From positions 1 through 64,000 of the forward strand of contig NZ_SKFG01000022.1 in assembly GCF_004344915.1 (NCBI RefSeq): a stretch of 64,000 nucleotides of DNA, in the 5' to 3' direction. Position numbers and translations under genes: made by a program. Positions 36,472 through 46,041 of this stretch are shown here, piece by piece (position 1 is the stretch's first letter; every line of letters starts with the position of its first letter). This stretch comes from Paenibacillus albiflavus (GTDB lineage Bacteria; Bacillota; Bacilli; Paenibacillales; NBRC-103111). The notes below the pieces were generated by a model, which saw only the letters and a program-made list of their open reading frames with translations, was not told where the DNA came from and did no database searches.

Positions 36472-37074
36472 CTAACCTAACCATCCTTTACTTTGAGCGA
36501 TGGAAATGGCATCAATGCGATTCTTCGCATTTAACTTTTGCATAATTTCGGACGTGTAATTACGAACTGTTCCATTAGTCAAAAACAATTCCTTGGCAAT
36601 CTCCTGCGAGGACTTGCCTTCAGCGATCATCAGCAATACAGATTGCTCTCTCTCCGACAACGGGTTATCTTCTACCCATAATGATAATGCCAGTTCCGGT
36701 GCAACAACCTTGCCTCCGTTCATAATCGTACGCAAGGAGCTTGTTAAATCATCAATCGGTGAATCTTTTAACAAATAGCCATGAATACCTGCTCGTGTCG
36801 CTCGCTGAAAATACCCCGTACGAGCAAATGTCGTCAGAATTACGACGCGAACAGGCAGCTTGAGCTTATTCACCTGTTCCGCAACATCTAGTCCGCTAAG
36901 TTCGGGCATTTCAATATCCATAATACATAAATCGGGCTTCAGCGATTGGATTAGTTCCAGTGCCTTCTGTCCATTCTCTGCTTGACCAACCACTTCTATA
37001 TCATCTTCAAGGCTTAGTAATGCACTAAGTGCACCACGCAGCATCCCCTGATCTTCAGCAATTACAATTCTCAT
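36472..37074 (-). CDS. NarL/LuxR-type response regulator
   Basis: A 200-residue regulator. The receiver domain has Asp8 and the phospho-acceptor Asp53 (MDIEMPE), and the C-terminal LuxR helix-turn-helix (about 135-195) contains LSEREQSVLLMIAEGKSSQ. It overlaps the kinase stop by four bases (ATGA). It most likely controls the adjacent ABC exporter genes, as YvfU or LnrK do in B. subtilis. The order of the four genes (ATPase, permease, kinase, regulator) is that of yvfRSTU. The target is inference. Confidence 0.94.
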   Translation of the reverse strand: MRIVIAEDQGMLRGALSALLSLEDDIEVVGQAENGQKALELIQSLKPDLCIMDIEMPELSGLDVAEQVNKLKLPVRVVILTTFARTGYFQRATRAGIHGYLLKDSPIDDLTSSLRTIMNGGKVVAPELALSLWVEDNPLSEREQSVLLMIAEGKSSQEIAKELFLTNGTVRNYTSEIMQKLNAKNRIDAISIAQSKGWLG

Positions 37075-38255
37075 TCTGCATTTCCCCTAACTGCGATTCC
37101 CTTAACAATTCTAGGTACGATCATACTTAATAATGTGCCGCCGTCGGGCATTTTCCCAAGCTTCAGCTTTCCTTCGATAAGATTCAATCTCTCTTGAATC
37201 CCAATGATTCCCCTGCCAGATTGCTGGCTATTGTTGGCCTTATCATTACCCGACTGATCTGCCAATCCAACACCATCATCAATGACATCAATCCGAATTT
37301 CGGATGTACTCTCCACTAGCTGAATTTTGCACATAGTAGCATGGCTGTGCTTAACGACATTATTAATCGCTTCACGCAAGCAAAGTGCAAGCATATTACG
37401 CACAAGAGGTACTGCTTCTAGCATATCTGCATCACCAGCATATTCAAACTCAATATCAGCGGCCTTCAAAATTTGCTCAGCTGCTTGAATTTCTTGCTCT
37501 AGCGATACGGAATGCATCTCTGCCAATAAATCACGCAGCTGCTTAAGAGCGGAGCGTGAAGTGGCTTGAATCTCCTTGATTTCCTGCGTTGCCCTTTCAG
37601 GATCCTTAGTTACCAGTTTACCAGCAAGCTCACTCTTGAGGGTAATGAGGGATAAGGTATGCCCTAATGTATCATGCAGATCACGAGCAATTCGTTGTCG
37701 CTCTTGATTCTTAATTAATCGTTCAATCTCATCATTAGCGGAATGAAGCTGCTTCTTTAGCCTTCGCGATTTATCATACGTCCATAGACCATAAGGCATC
37801 GCGATCGAGAGAAAGAGAGGGATGAACAATTGATACAATTGACCCGCCTGAAAAGCATCCCAATACCGATAAATAACAAATCCATATATAGCAGCGGAAA
37901 AACCTCCAAATATATACACCCAACGCAACGATTCTTTATCGACTCTACTCACCAGATACGTCGAGAAAAAAATCATGAAATAGTAGTTTGCGTCATATAA
38001 AACACAGAATGCTAAGATGTTAAGCATTAAGCACGATAGATAAATTTTTAAATAGATACTATGTCCATAGCATAACGCATAATTGACAACAAAGAGGATG
38101 ATTAGAATAAATCCTAACCATGATTCTTTTAAAGGCAAAGTTGTTAGATAAATGATAGGATATAGCAGATAGATAAGCCATATCCATTCAAAGAAACCCA
38201 TTTGTTTGAAATTTATACCAAATTTCTCAAGAACTGCTTTTATTTGTTTCAGCAT
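37071..38255 (-). CDS. DesK-type sensor histidine kinase
   Basis: A 394-residue kinase with five or six N-terminal membrane helices (about 20-165) and very short loops, so it probably senses in or at the membrane. The HisKA_3 motif ARDLHDTLGH gives phospho-His194, followed by an HATPase_c domain with REAINNVVKHS (N box) and DDGVGL (G1 box). It sits four bases after the permease stop. The ribosome binding site is weak (GGGAAG), which suggests coupled translation. The signal could be a membrane-active antibiotic, by analogy with LnrJ and YvfT. Confidence 0.92.
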   Translation of the reverse strand: MLKQIKAVLEKFGINFKQMGFFEWIWLIYLLYPIIYLTTLPLKESWLGFILIILFVVNYALCYGHSIYLKIYLSCLMLNILAFCVLYDANYYFMIFFSTYLVSRVDKESLRWVYIFGGFSAAIYGFVIYRYWDAFQAGQLYQLFIPLFLSIAMPYGLWTYDKSRRLKKQLHSANDEIERLIKNQERQRIARDLHDTLGHTLSLITLKSELAGKLVTKDPERATQEIKEIQATSRSALKQLRDLLAEMHSVSLEQEIQAAEQILKAADIEFEYAGDADMLEAVPLVRNMLALCLREAINNVVKHSHATMCKIQLVESTSEIRIDVIDDGVGLADQSGNDKANNSQQSGRGIIGIQERLNLIEGKLKLGKMPDGGTLLSMIVPRIVKGIAVRGNAE

Positions 38256-38258
38256 TCT

Positions 38259-38999
38259 TTACACAGCTTCCCGTCTTCTCATGATATAACTTGATATTAT
38301 CATAAAAATTACGAGATACGCAGCCAAAATTGCAATTCCAGTCAAACTGATCGCTTTACCTGCCACTAGATTCCATGCACCTTGACCCAAACGATAGGTT
38401 GGTATCCACTCACCAATTTGCTGCATGAATTTAGGAAGAATTTCAAGCGGCATCCATAATCCACCAAGCATGGCCATCCCTAAACTCGCAATATTCGCAA
38501 ACACCGAAGCACTCTCTGCTGATTTTGACTGTCCAATAAGAATTCCTAATGCAATAAATGGTAGAATACCAATCCAAATCCAAAAACCACATGCTAACCA
38601 AGTTGTTATAGGAAGCTCGATCCCTTTGGCAAATCGTCCGATCAGAAACATAAGAACAATAATCCCAAAATTAATCATCGATTGTCCCGCAACCTTAGCA
38701 AAGAAGTAAGTAGTTGGAGGAAGCGGCGTAATTTGCATTAATTGCGTCCAGCCTTGCTTGCGCTCATTGGCAATTCGTACACCTAACGAAAATAGACTCG
38801 AGCTCACAATACCAAACAATGTCATCGACATGAGATAATAAGCTTTCCAGTCGGCTCCACCGACCTGTGTTTGATCCCCTACTGTACTTGAGAAAATAAA
38901 GTAAAATGCAACTGGCATTATAATCGAAAAAATGAAAAATGATTTACTTCTTAGTGTACGGATAATTTCCATTCTGGATTGCTTTATAAGTGTTTTCAT
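38259..38999 (-). CDS. ABC-2 type exporter permease
   Basis: A 246-residue ABC-2 membrane subunit with six helices. The first follows an amphipathic start (MKTLIKQSRMEIIRTLRS), and the family segment ERKQGWTQLMQITPLPPTTYFFAK is clear. It forms an exporter with the ATPase encoded 45 bases upstream. The ribosome binding site is AAGGAGAA. The substrate is unknown, and an antimicrobial peptide or polyene is plausible from the paired two-component system. Confidence 0.9.
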   Translation of the reverse strand: MKTLIKQSRMEIIRTLRSKSFFIFSIIMPVAFYFIFSSTVGDQTQVGGADWKAYYLMSMTLFGIVSSSLFSLGVRIANERKQGWTQLMQITPLPPTTYFFAKVAGQSMINFGIIVLMFLIGRFAKGIELPITTWLACGFWIWIGILPFIALGILIGQSKSAESASVFANIASLGMAMLGGLWMPLEILPKFMQQIGEWIPTYRLGQGAWNLVAGKAISLTGIAILAAYLVIFMIISSYIMRRREAV

Positions 39000-39043
39000 G
39001 ACTCATTCTCCTTCAGGAATAGATTGTATTGCTCTAACGCTTA

Positions 39044-39931
39044 TTAAGAAGCACTAATGAGCAGCTGCAGCGCATCTTCCAAGTTGCTTTTATTGATTTG
39101 TAAATCCTTCAGCGGAATGTTATGACGAACGATTGTAAATATGAGTAGGTCCGTATCTGCTCCAAATAACTCTACCTTATTCCCATTGCGATTTACTTGA
39201 TCTACACCTGGTAGGCTGTTTAGAACCTCGCTGGATACCTGATCTGTTAGTGTGAAAGAAACTGAGTTTTTCTCCGTAGTTGACTTAATCTCTTGTACCG
39301 TTCCATCAGCAATTGATTTCCCGTTATTCACAATTACCACGCGATCCGCAATCGCTTCAACTTCGTCCATGTAATGAGTCGTTAAAACAATCGTTCTACC
39401 TTGATCTCTAAGAGCACTAACCGTGCGCCAGAACACCTCGCGTGAGCTTACATCCATTCCGACTGTTGGTTCATCCAGAAAAATGAGATGTGGATCGCCT
39501 GCTAATGCCAACGCAAAGCTGAGCCTTCTTTTCTGACCGCCTGATAGGGACGTCGCTAGTTTATTCTCACATTCCTCAAGTCCCGACATCGCAAGCAGCT
39601 GTTTCATCGATAATGGAGCTTTATAATAACTTCTGAATAAGTCGATAATTTCACCTGTTTTCATCAGATCAATGACACTGGTCTCTTGCAGCATCGCGCC
39701 AAGCCGCTCTCTAACTGACTTTTCATACGGATGTTGACCAAATACTTTCACATGGCCTGATGTCGGCTTCGTTAAGCCAAGCATCATCTTGACTGTTGTT
39801 GTTTTGCCCGCACCGTTAGGTCCAATTAAGGCAAGTACACTTCCCTCTTCAACTTGCAAGGATAATTGATCCACTGCAGTTTTATTCTTATATATTTTAG
39901 AAACACCATTTAATTCGATAACAGATTTCAC
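39044..39931 (-). CDS. ABC exporter ATPase
   Basis: A 295-residue ATPase. Walker A is GPNGAGKTT (37-45), signature LSGGQKRRLSFALAL, Walker B LIFLDEPTVGMD, switch His in TTHYMDE. A C-terminal DUF4162-like extension (about 220-295) is typical of drug or antibiotic export ATPases. The start is GTG at 39931 with AGGGAGGC. It is first of the four-gene unit, preceded by a cluster of ATGACA/TGTCAT half-sites. Confidence 0.92.
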   Translation of the reverse strand: MKSVIELNGVSKIYKNKTAVDQLSLQVEEGSVLALIGPNGAGKTTTVKMMLGLTKPTSGHVKVFGQHPYEKSVRERLGAMLQETSVIDLMKTGEIIDLFRSYYKAPLSMKQLLAMSGLEECENKLATSLSGGQKRRLSFALALAGDPHLIFLDEPTVGMDVSSREVFWRTVSALRDQGRTIVLTTHYMDEVEAIADRVVIVNNGKSIADGTVQEIKSTTEKNSVSFTLTDQVSSEVLNSLPGVDQVNRNGNKVELFGADTDLLIFTIVRHNIPLKDLQINKSNLEDALQLLISAS

Positions 39932-39982
39932 TCAAATTGCCTCCCTCATTGCTTCTTATGAATCTATCTTATAATTATGCAG

Positions 39983-40030
39983 CATGACATAGTAGTCATC
40001 TCTGTCATCACTTTGACATGACAAATGTCA
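39983..40030 (-). promoter_or_regulatory. Candidate response-regulator operator upstream of the ABC exporter
   Basis: Within 48 bases there are four half-sites: ATGACAT (39983-39989), TGTCAT (40003-40008), TGACAT (40014-40019) and ATGTCA (40025-40030). The last two form a perfect 6-bp dyad with a 5-base spacer. They lie 52-99 bases before the GTG, where NarL-type activators usually bind. The -10-like TATAAG at 39967-39972 has no matching -35 box, as expected for an activated promoter. Confidence 0.5.
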
Positions 40031-40061
40031 TCTTGGATGGCTGATAAACATCAATAGGTAT

Positions 40062-40101
40062 AAAAAAAGCCATCAACTTCAAATTGAAGTTGATAGCTTT
40101 C
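40062..40101 (-). terminator. Terminator downstream of obg
   Basis: Minus-strand stem ATCAACTTCAA/TTGAAGTTGAT flanked by AAAGC/GCTTT, followed by seven T residues. It is about 100 bases after the obg stop and before the divergent-side operator region of the ABC unit. Confidence 0.8.
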
Positions 40102-40166
40102 GGATGACAGAAATATCATCAATAATTGATACCATCAATAATTCTATCGGCCTTGTCGGATGACAG
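40101..40166. repeat. Short direct repeats between obg and the ABC exporter
   Basis: CGGATGACAG occurs at 40101-40110 and 40157-40166. Between them CATCAATAATT occurs at 40117-40127 and 40133-40143, the first copy within a palindrome ATCAAT-A-ATTGAT. No coding sequence is seen here. Confidence 0.6.
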
Positions 40167-40199
40167 ATTTATTAATGGGTAACGCTTGTTCTACAAGCG

Positions 40200-41501
<1,302 letters not shown>

Positions 41502-41515
41502 CTAAACACCTCTAT

Positions 41516-42277
41516 TTACGTCTGAAACGGTAATTTCAATGTAACCGCAACTTCTTCTTGAGCAAAAATTAATTCCTCGGCGGCCATATCCATTTGTCCT
41601 GTTAGCAGCATATTTTGAATTGTCCGTTCCAATAATTCGCGCTTATAAGCTCCTCGAAATACAAAATCCAGCAATAAAGCATCCTCTTCTGGAACAAATT
41701 GAAGAGAAAGTACATGTTCTAGATCAGACTCTTCAGGATAAGCTACAGCAGCCTGAAACATCTCAATCATACCACGTGTTGCTGAAGTAATGTAGTCTGG
41801 CATAATTGGCAGTTCAGCAAGATTAATTTCCTCATCCATCTCCACTTCTAAATCCATTCCACATGAACCGCATCGAAATGTGAGCAAATATACGATAAGC
41901 GCTGGAATTCCTAGCTTTGACAAATAGCTTTCCTGCAATACATTATCTCTTATTTTCTCCATAGCTGACTGTAATTTATCATACTTCTTCAATTGAATAT
42001 AACCAAACAATATTTGCATATCATTCATCAGATCATGCCGCATTCGACCAGCAATTTGGAGCAGGGACAGATCGTTCTTCTCAAGCTGCGCTGCAAGCTT
42101 TGCGCTTTGCTCCATTTGTAATTTACGTTTATATTGGCCAATTCCAACATAACCACAAACAATTGCTAGTAGAATAAGGATTACTCTAATACTTATATGT
42201 ATTGAGTTAATAACGGATAATAAGGCTGTAACAATCGAGAGTATAAACCAAATATTCCTGCTTGTCCAATGGTACAT
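41516..42277 (-). CDS. spo0B: Spo0B-like sporulation phosphotransferase with two membrane helices
   Basis: Spo0B passes phosphate from Spo0F to Spo0A. The SPOB_a motif GRMRHDLMNDMQILFGYIQLKKYDK gives the phospho-acceptor His81, followed by a degenerate ATPase-like C-terminal domain. Residues about 8-26 and 29-46 are strongly hydrophobic and predict two membrane helices, whereas B. subtilis Spo0B is soluble. I chose ATG 42277 (253 residues) because GAGGGGAA lies just upstream. An ATG at 42301 with AGGTG is a weaker option and one at 42343 has no site. The position between rpmA and obg supports the call. Confidence 0.88.
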   Translation of the reverse strand: MYHWTSRNIWFILSIVTALLSVINSIHISIRVILILLAIVCGYVGIGQYKRKLQMEQSAKLAAQLEKNDLSLLQIAGRMRHDLMNDMQILFGYIQLKKYDKLQSAMEKIRDNVLQESYLSKLGIPALIVYLLTFRCGSCGMDLEVEMDEEINLAELPIMPDYITSATRGMIEMFQAAVAYPEESDLEHVLSLQFVPEEDALLLDFVFRGAYKRELLERTIQNMLLTGQMDMAAEELIFAQEEVAVTLKLPFQT

Positions 42278-42431
42278 CTGAATTCCCCTCGCTATGTTCA
42301 TATCGACACCTGAATGGATATCCTTCATCATTATATCATCCAAATGGAAATATGCACCAAAATTATTCGTTTTTTATCAATTTCCAGCAAATAACGATAA
42401 GTTTTTAGCAGAAGTAAAATTCAATAATATT

Positions 42432-42467
42432 AAAAAAAGCCTTGACGAAATGAATCGCCAAGGCTTT
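42432..42467 (-). terminator. Terminator of the rplU-prp-rpmA unit
   Basis: Minus-strand stem AAAGCCTTGGCG/CGTCAAGGCTTT (one mismatch) with seven T residues, ten bases after the rpmA stop. It separates the ribosomal unit from spo0B-obg. Confidence 0.88.
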
Positions 42468-42477
42468 GGGTTCTGTA

Positions 42478-42789
42478 TTAAGCTTCTACAGAAGCAGCAA
42501 CAGGAGCTTCTGTCACAGGGTATACGCTCGCTTTTTTGCGATCGCGTCCCCAACGTTCGAACTTAACTACGCCTTCAACAAGCGCGAACAATGTATCATC
42601 TTTACCGATACCTACATTGTTGCCTGGGTGAATTTTTGTACCGCGTTGACGAACAAGAATGCTACCTGCAGTAACCGTTTGGCCGTCAGCACGTTTCACG
42701 CCAAGACGCTTGGAGATGGAGTCACGACCGTTCTTCGTGGAACCTACACCCTTCTTGGATGCGAATAACTGAAGATCTAATCTCAACAT
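42478..42789 (-). CDS. rpmA: 50S ribosomal protein L27 with cleavable N-terminus
   Basis: L27 contacts the peptidyl-transferase centre. The protein begins [14 protein letters not shown], the N-terminal extension removed by the Prp protease in Firmicutes before L27 functions. The body carries GSTKNGRDS and [11 protein letters not shown] chose ATG 42789 (103 residues), nine bases after GGAGG, over an in-frame TTG at 42798 that abuts the site. The C-terminus is extended by an Ala/Val-rich tail. Confidence 0.97.
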   Translation of the reverse strand: MLRLDLQLFASKKGVGSTKNGRDSISKRLGVKRADGQTVTAGSILVRQRGTKIHPGNNVGIGKDDTLFALVEGVVKFERWGRDRKKASVYPVTEAPVAASVEA

Positions 42790-42806
42790 AGATGTCAACC
42801 TCCTTC

Positions 42807-43142
42807 TTAATAAGTTGTTGTAACTTGTATATGCTCACCATATGATTCTTCAATCGAGTTCAACATAACAACCATACTTTCGAGCAGCAGTTGGACTTGC
42901 TCAGCTACAGAAGATGAAAGATCAGAAGGTATAATTACCTTGAGCATTCCACTCTGCATCTTTACTTGCGGGACTACACCAGTTAATGCCTCAATCGAAT
43001 TAACTGTACCAACTGTAATAGCTGATACCGCAGAGCAAACAATATCCTTGCCTGGCTCATCATAGAACGCATGGCCTGTTACTTGATAAGAAGTAATGAA
43101 TTTATTATCTCGGCTTAGACGCTTTACTTTGACCTTGATCAT
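42807..43142 (-). CDS. prp: Ribosomal-processing cysteine protease Prp
   Basis: A 111-residue protease (YsxB in B. subtilis) that trims the N-terminus of L27, encoded next door. The catalytic pair His24 (VTGHA) and Cys36 (DIVCSAVS) is present. The position between rplU and rpmA is universal in Firmicutes. Confidence 0.95.
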   Translation of the reverse strand: MIKVKVKRLSRDNKFITSYQVTGHAFYDEPGKDIVCSAVSAITVGTVNSIEALTGVVPQVKMQSGMLKVIIPSDLSSSVAEQVQLLLESMVVMLNSIEESYGEHIQVTTTY

Positions 43143-43154
43143 AGTAAAAACCTC

Positions 43155-43466
43155 TTACGCTTGGATTTTTTCGATTACTACTTTAGTGTACGGTTGACGG
43201 TGACCTTGCTTACGGCGATAGTTTTTCTTCGCTTTGTATTTGAATACAGTGATTTTGCTATCTTTACCGTGCTTCTCCACTTTCGCGGATACAGCAGCAC
43301 CAGAAACAACCGGGGAACCAAGAACTAGTCCGTTCTCTTTGGATACAGCTAGGACACGGTCAAAAGTTACCGTTTCGCCTTCGCCACCAACTAATTTCTC
43401 AACATACAACACATCGCCCTCTTGAACTTTGTATTGTTTGCCGCCAGTTTCAATAATTGCGTACAT
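43155..43466 (-). CDS. rplU: 50S ribosomal protein L21
   Basis: A 103-residue protein that binds 23S rRNA. It begins [14 protein letters not shown] and carries the C-terminal [18 protein letters not shown] motif. The ATG at 43466 follows AAGGAGGTG. In-frame upstream codons lie on that site and are not used. It is the first gene of rplU-prp-rpmA, with a structured leader. Confidence 0.98.
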   Translation of the reverse strand: MYAIIETGGKQYKVQEGDVLYVEKLVGGEGETVTFDRVLAVSKENGLVLGSPVVSGAAVSAKVEKHGKDSKITVFKYKAKKNYRRKQGHRQPYTKVVIEKIQA

Positions 43467-43564
43467 TCGTTGCACCTCCTTCATGTCTCAGACTCGCCAT
43501 TGTCCAGGTGACGATTGCTCGTACTTTAACCCGACATGTGCGGTTACAGCATGTTTCGCAACAC
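43467..43564 (-). ncRNA. Putative L21 leader (autoregulatory 5' UTR)
   Basis: About 98 bases between a promoter and rplU. On the minus strand the segment TAACCGCACATGTCGGGTTA can form a hairpin, and ACATG/CATGT can pair around it. The B. subtilis-type L21 leader occupies this position. The match is by position and a remembered motif, not an alignment. Confidence 0.45.
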
Positions 43565-43570
43565 ACCAAA

Positions 43571-43599
43571 TCATGATACCACACTATAAACAATAATAC
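43571..43599 (-). promoter_or_regulatory. Putative promoter of rplU-prp-rpmA
   Basis: Minus-strand TTGTAT (43594-43599), 17 bases, TATCAT (43571-43576), placed to give a leader of about 98 bases. Confidence 0.45.
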
Positions 43600-43607
43600 A
43601 ATATCCT

Positions 43608-43922
43608 TTATTCAATCCAAACCGCTGTACCACTTGCGACGCACATCATCATGCCATCACGAACCATTTCATAGTCTAGATCGATCCCAACTACAGCATT
43701 GGCTCCTAAACTATGAGCTTGTGATTCCATTTCATGCAAAGCAATGTTCTTAGCTTCAGATAATTTACTCTCATAAGCCCCGCTTCTACCGCCAATAATA
43801 TCAGTAATCGAAGCGACAAAGTCACGGACTATATTAGCTCCCATAATGGTTTCGCCTGTTACAATTCCATAATAAGCAGTGATGCGTTTACCTTCAACTG
43901 AATTAGTTGTTGTCAATATCAT
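43608..43922 (-). CDS. YbjQ/UPF0145 family protein
   Basis: A 104-residue protein of the YbjQ family, function unknown, thought to form small oligomers. The pattern [17 protein letters not shown], the middle [13 protein letters not shown] and the ending [13 protein letters not shown]...ASGTAVWIE are characteristic. ATG follows AGGGGATG. It sits between the RNase gene and the rplU promoter. Confidence 0.9.
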   Translation of the reverse strand: MILTTTNSVEGKRITAYYGIVTGETIMGANIVRDFVASITDIIGGRSGAYESKLSEAKNIALHEMESQAHSLGANAVVGIDLDYEMVRDGMMMCVASGTAVWIE

Positions 43923-43978
43923 TCCATCATCCCCTATTCCTTATTTAGGTTTCATCCAAGCAAATAGTTTCTTGTTCT

Positions 43979-45145
43979 TTACTTACGCTTACGTGTTATC
44001 TCTAGCAAACCGAGCTTCGTCCAACCCACAATAATGGTCTTTGAACGATCGCTGAGTACCGCTTGGGTAATTGCATCCAGAATAGCTTGGCTATTCTTCT
44101 CTTCACTCATATCGATAAAATCGACAATAATCATACCTCGAATATTCCGCAGGCGAAGTAATCTGGCAATTTCGGTTACTGCTTCCATATTCGTATGGAA
44201 CACTGTCTCTTCCAAATGTGTGGAGCCAGTAAATCTACCCGTATTCACATCGATCACCGTCAACGCTTCAGTAGGATCAACTACTAGATAGCCGCCGCTT
44301 GGCAGCCATATCTTACGCCGGAACAAACGATTAAGCTCATCATGAACGCCATATACATCGAAAATCGCTTGTTCACTATTGGAATATAACTTTACTCGTT
44401 CTACTAAGCTTGGACTTTGTCTGACAAGCAAATCTTTCATTTCTTTATACACTTGATCATTGTCAATCCATACTTCCTGCACATCATCATCAATCACATC
44501 GCGCATAAGTCTAGGAAGCAAATCTAGATCTTGATAAATATGAAGCGGCGCATCTCCAGCTTCCGCCTTCTCTTTTACCGTTCTCCATAACTCTCTTAAC
44601 TCTCCCAAATCACGCTCAATGGCTTGCTGAGATTGACCTGCTGCAACAGTGCGGATAATGAGCCCTTCTTCATCTGAGCGCAAGCCTTCAGCAATTTCCT
44701 TCAGCCGATGTTTATCTGCATCTGATTCTATCTTGCGAGATACCGCTGTATAATCAGCCTCTGGCATATAAACAAGCCATCTGCCGGGTATAGAGAAATG
44801 TGTGGTTACTCTGGCGCCTTTCGTACCTTCAGGCTCCTTCACAACTTGAACCATTAATACTTGCCCACGCTTAACAATATCTGCAATAGAAGGCTTCGAA
44901 CGGGGTTGTTTCTCCATATGAACTGGCAATAAATCATCTATGTATAAGAACGCATTCTTCTCAAGTCCAATATCAACAAAAGCTGCCTGCATCCCAGGCA
45001 ATACATTAACGACACGCCCGAGGTAAATCGAGCCTACACGCTGCTTATGATCGGAATGCTGGGCATCATATTCGACGAGCCGCTGATTCTCAATTACGAC
45101 AGCCTGTTGGATGTCTGACCGACATTGTACAACTATTTTTTTCAC
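43979..45145 (-). CDS. rng: Ribonuclease G/E-family protein, short C-terminus
   Basis: An endoribonuclease of the RNase E/G family acting in rRNA and mRNA processing. The N-terminal S1-like domain (RVGSIYLGRVVNVLPGMQAAFVDIG) is followed by an RNase H-like core with catalytic Asp in VIDVNTG and in VDFIDM. The 388-residue protein ends LEITRKRK, right after the catalytic core. The Cys-x-x-Cys zinc-link region found in RNase E and E. coli RNase G is absent, and no continuation is visible in other frames. The start is GTG at 45145 behind GGGGTGAG. Confidence 0.92.
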   Translation of the reverse strand: MKKIVVQCRSDIQQAVVIENQRLVEYDAQHSDHKQRVGSIYLGRVVNVLPGMQAAFVDIGLEKNAFLYIDDLLPVHMEKQPRSKPSIADIVKRGQVLMVQVVKEPEGTKGARVTTHFSIPGRWLVYMPEADYTAVSRKIESDADKHRLKEIAEGLRSDEEGLIIRTVAAGQSQQAIERDLGELRELWRTVKEKAEAGDAPLHIYQDLDLLPRLMRDVIDDDVQEVWIDNDQVYKEMKDLLVRQSPSLVERVKLYSNSEQAIFDVYGVHDELNRLFRRKIWLPSGGYLVVDPTEALTVIDVNTGRFTGSTHLEETVFHTNMEAVTEIARLLRLRNIRGMIIVDFIDMSEEKNSQAILDAITQAVLSDRSKTIIVGWTKLGLLEITRKRK

Positions 45146-45165
45146 AAACTCACCCCACAGCTATT

Positions 45166-46041
45166 TTACATGAAAAGCTCTGAAACTGCACTCCCCGGTT
45201 TTTTTTCATGAAAATAAGCCGTTAACAGCCGCTGCTCAGGCAGCACCTTCTGGATGACGCCTTTTTCATTCATGACATAGATTAAATGATACTTCTCGCG
45301 CATGAATAATTTTAGGATTTCACCTACCTGACGATGACCATTAACGACAATTGGCTGAGCCAAAGTCCCTGAATGAATGAATTTGCCGCCTCTCTCAATC
45401 CGAGCAGATAAGAAACGAATAAAATGGAAAGGTGAATTTCGTAAAGCATACCAATTGGAATAAAATAGGAATAAACTCACAACTATCATGCTAAGCTGAG
45501 GCCGGCCTTGTCCCATTTGCCAAACAACTGTGCCAATCACAAGCACACTAACGCTTAGTGATACGATTGCACCATACCAGATAGCCCGATAATATGGAAT
45601 AAAATAACTCAGCGCCACCTGCATCACCTTACCTCCATCAAGTGGAAGAATGGGCAGCAAATTAAACAAACCGATCATTAAATTAGCTTCTATAAAATAA
45701 TCCCACCATGCTGGATCAGATACGCCTGAATGTTGGAGTATCCAAGCTATTGCTATCATCCACACATGCTGAAGAGGACCTGCCAGTGCAACGACAAGCT
45801 CTTCCCAGGCGGAGACTGTGCCAAGCTCTTCAACCTCTGCCACACCGCCAAACGGCAGAAGCTTAACTTCTTTCAGGCGCCAGCCATACCATTTGATCGC
45901 TGCAACATGACCTAGCTCATGAACGAGGACAATGCCAAACAAAGTCATCGCTTCAACAAAATAATCCGTTAGCAAAGATAGAAGAATCATCAGCGTAAAT
46001 AAAGGATGGATGCGAAATCGAATTCCGAAGCATTTAATCAA
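45166..46041 (-). CDS. spoIVFB: SpoIVFB, site-2 protease processing pro-sigma-K
   Basis: An M50 intramembrane metalloprotease that cleaves pro-sigma-K in the mother cell. The zinc motif HELGH is at 41-45 and the third ligand is Asp135 in ILPLDGGK. It has about six membrane helices, and a C-terminal CBS-like domain (about 225-285) that senses ATP in B. subtilis. Length is 291 residues. The start is TTG at 46041 inside the end of spoIVFA, an eight-base overlap. Confidence 0.95.
   Translation of the reverse strand: MIKCFGIRFRIHPLFTLMILLSLLTDYFVEAMTLFGIVLVHELGHVAAIKWYGWRLKEVKLLPFGGVAEVEELGTVSAWEELVVALAGPLQHVWMIAIAWILQHSGVSDPAWWDYFIEANLMIGLFNLLPILPLDGGKVMQVALSYFIPYYRAIWYGAIVSLSVSVLVIGTVVWQMGQGRPQLSMIVVSLFLFYSNWYALRNSPFHFIRFLSARIERGGKFIHSGTLAQPIVVNGHRQVGEILKLFMREKYHLIYVMNEKGVIQKVLPEQRLLTAYFHEKKPGSAVSELFM

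Noticed and set aside
40101-40166. CRISPR-like or IS-related repeats
   Set aside because: Only two copies each, 10-11 bases, irregular spacing, no cas or transposase genes nearby.
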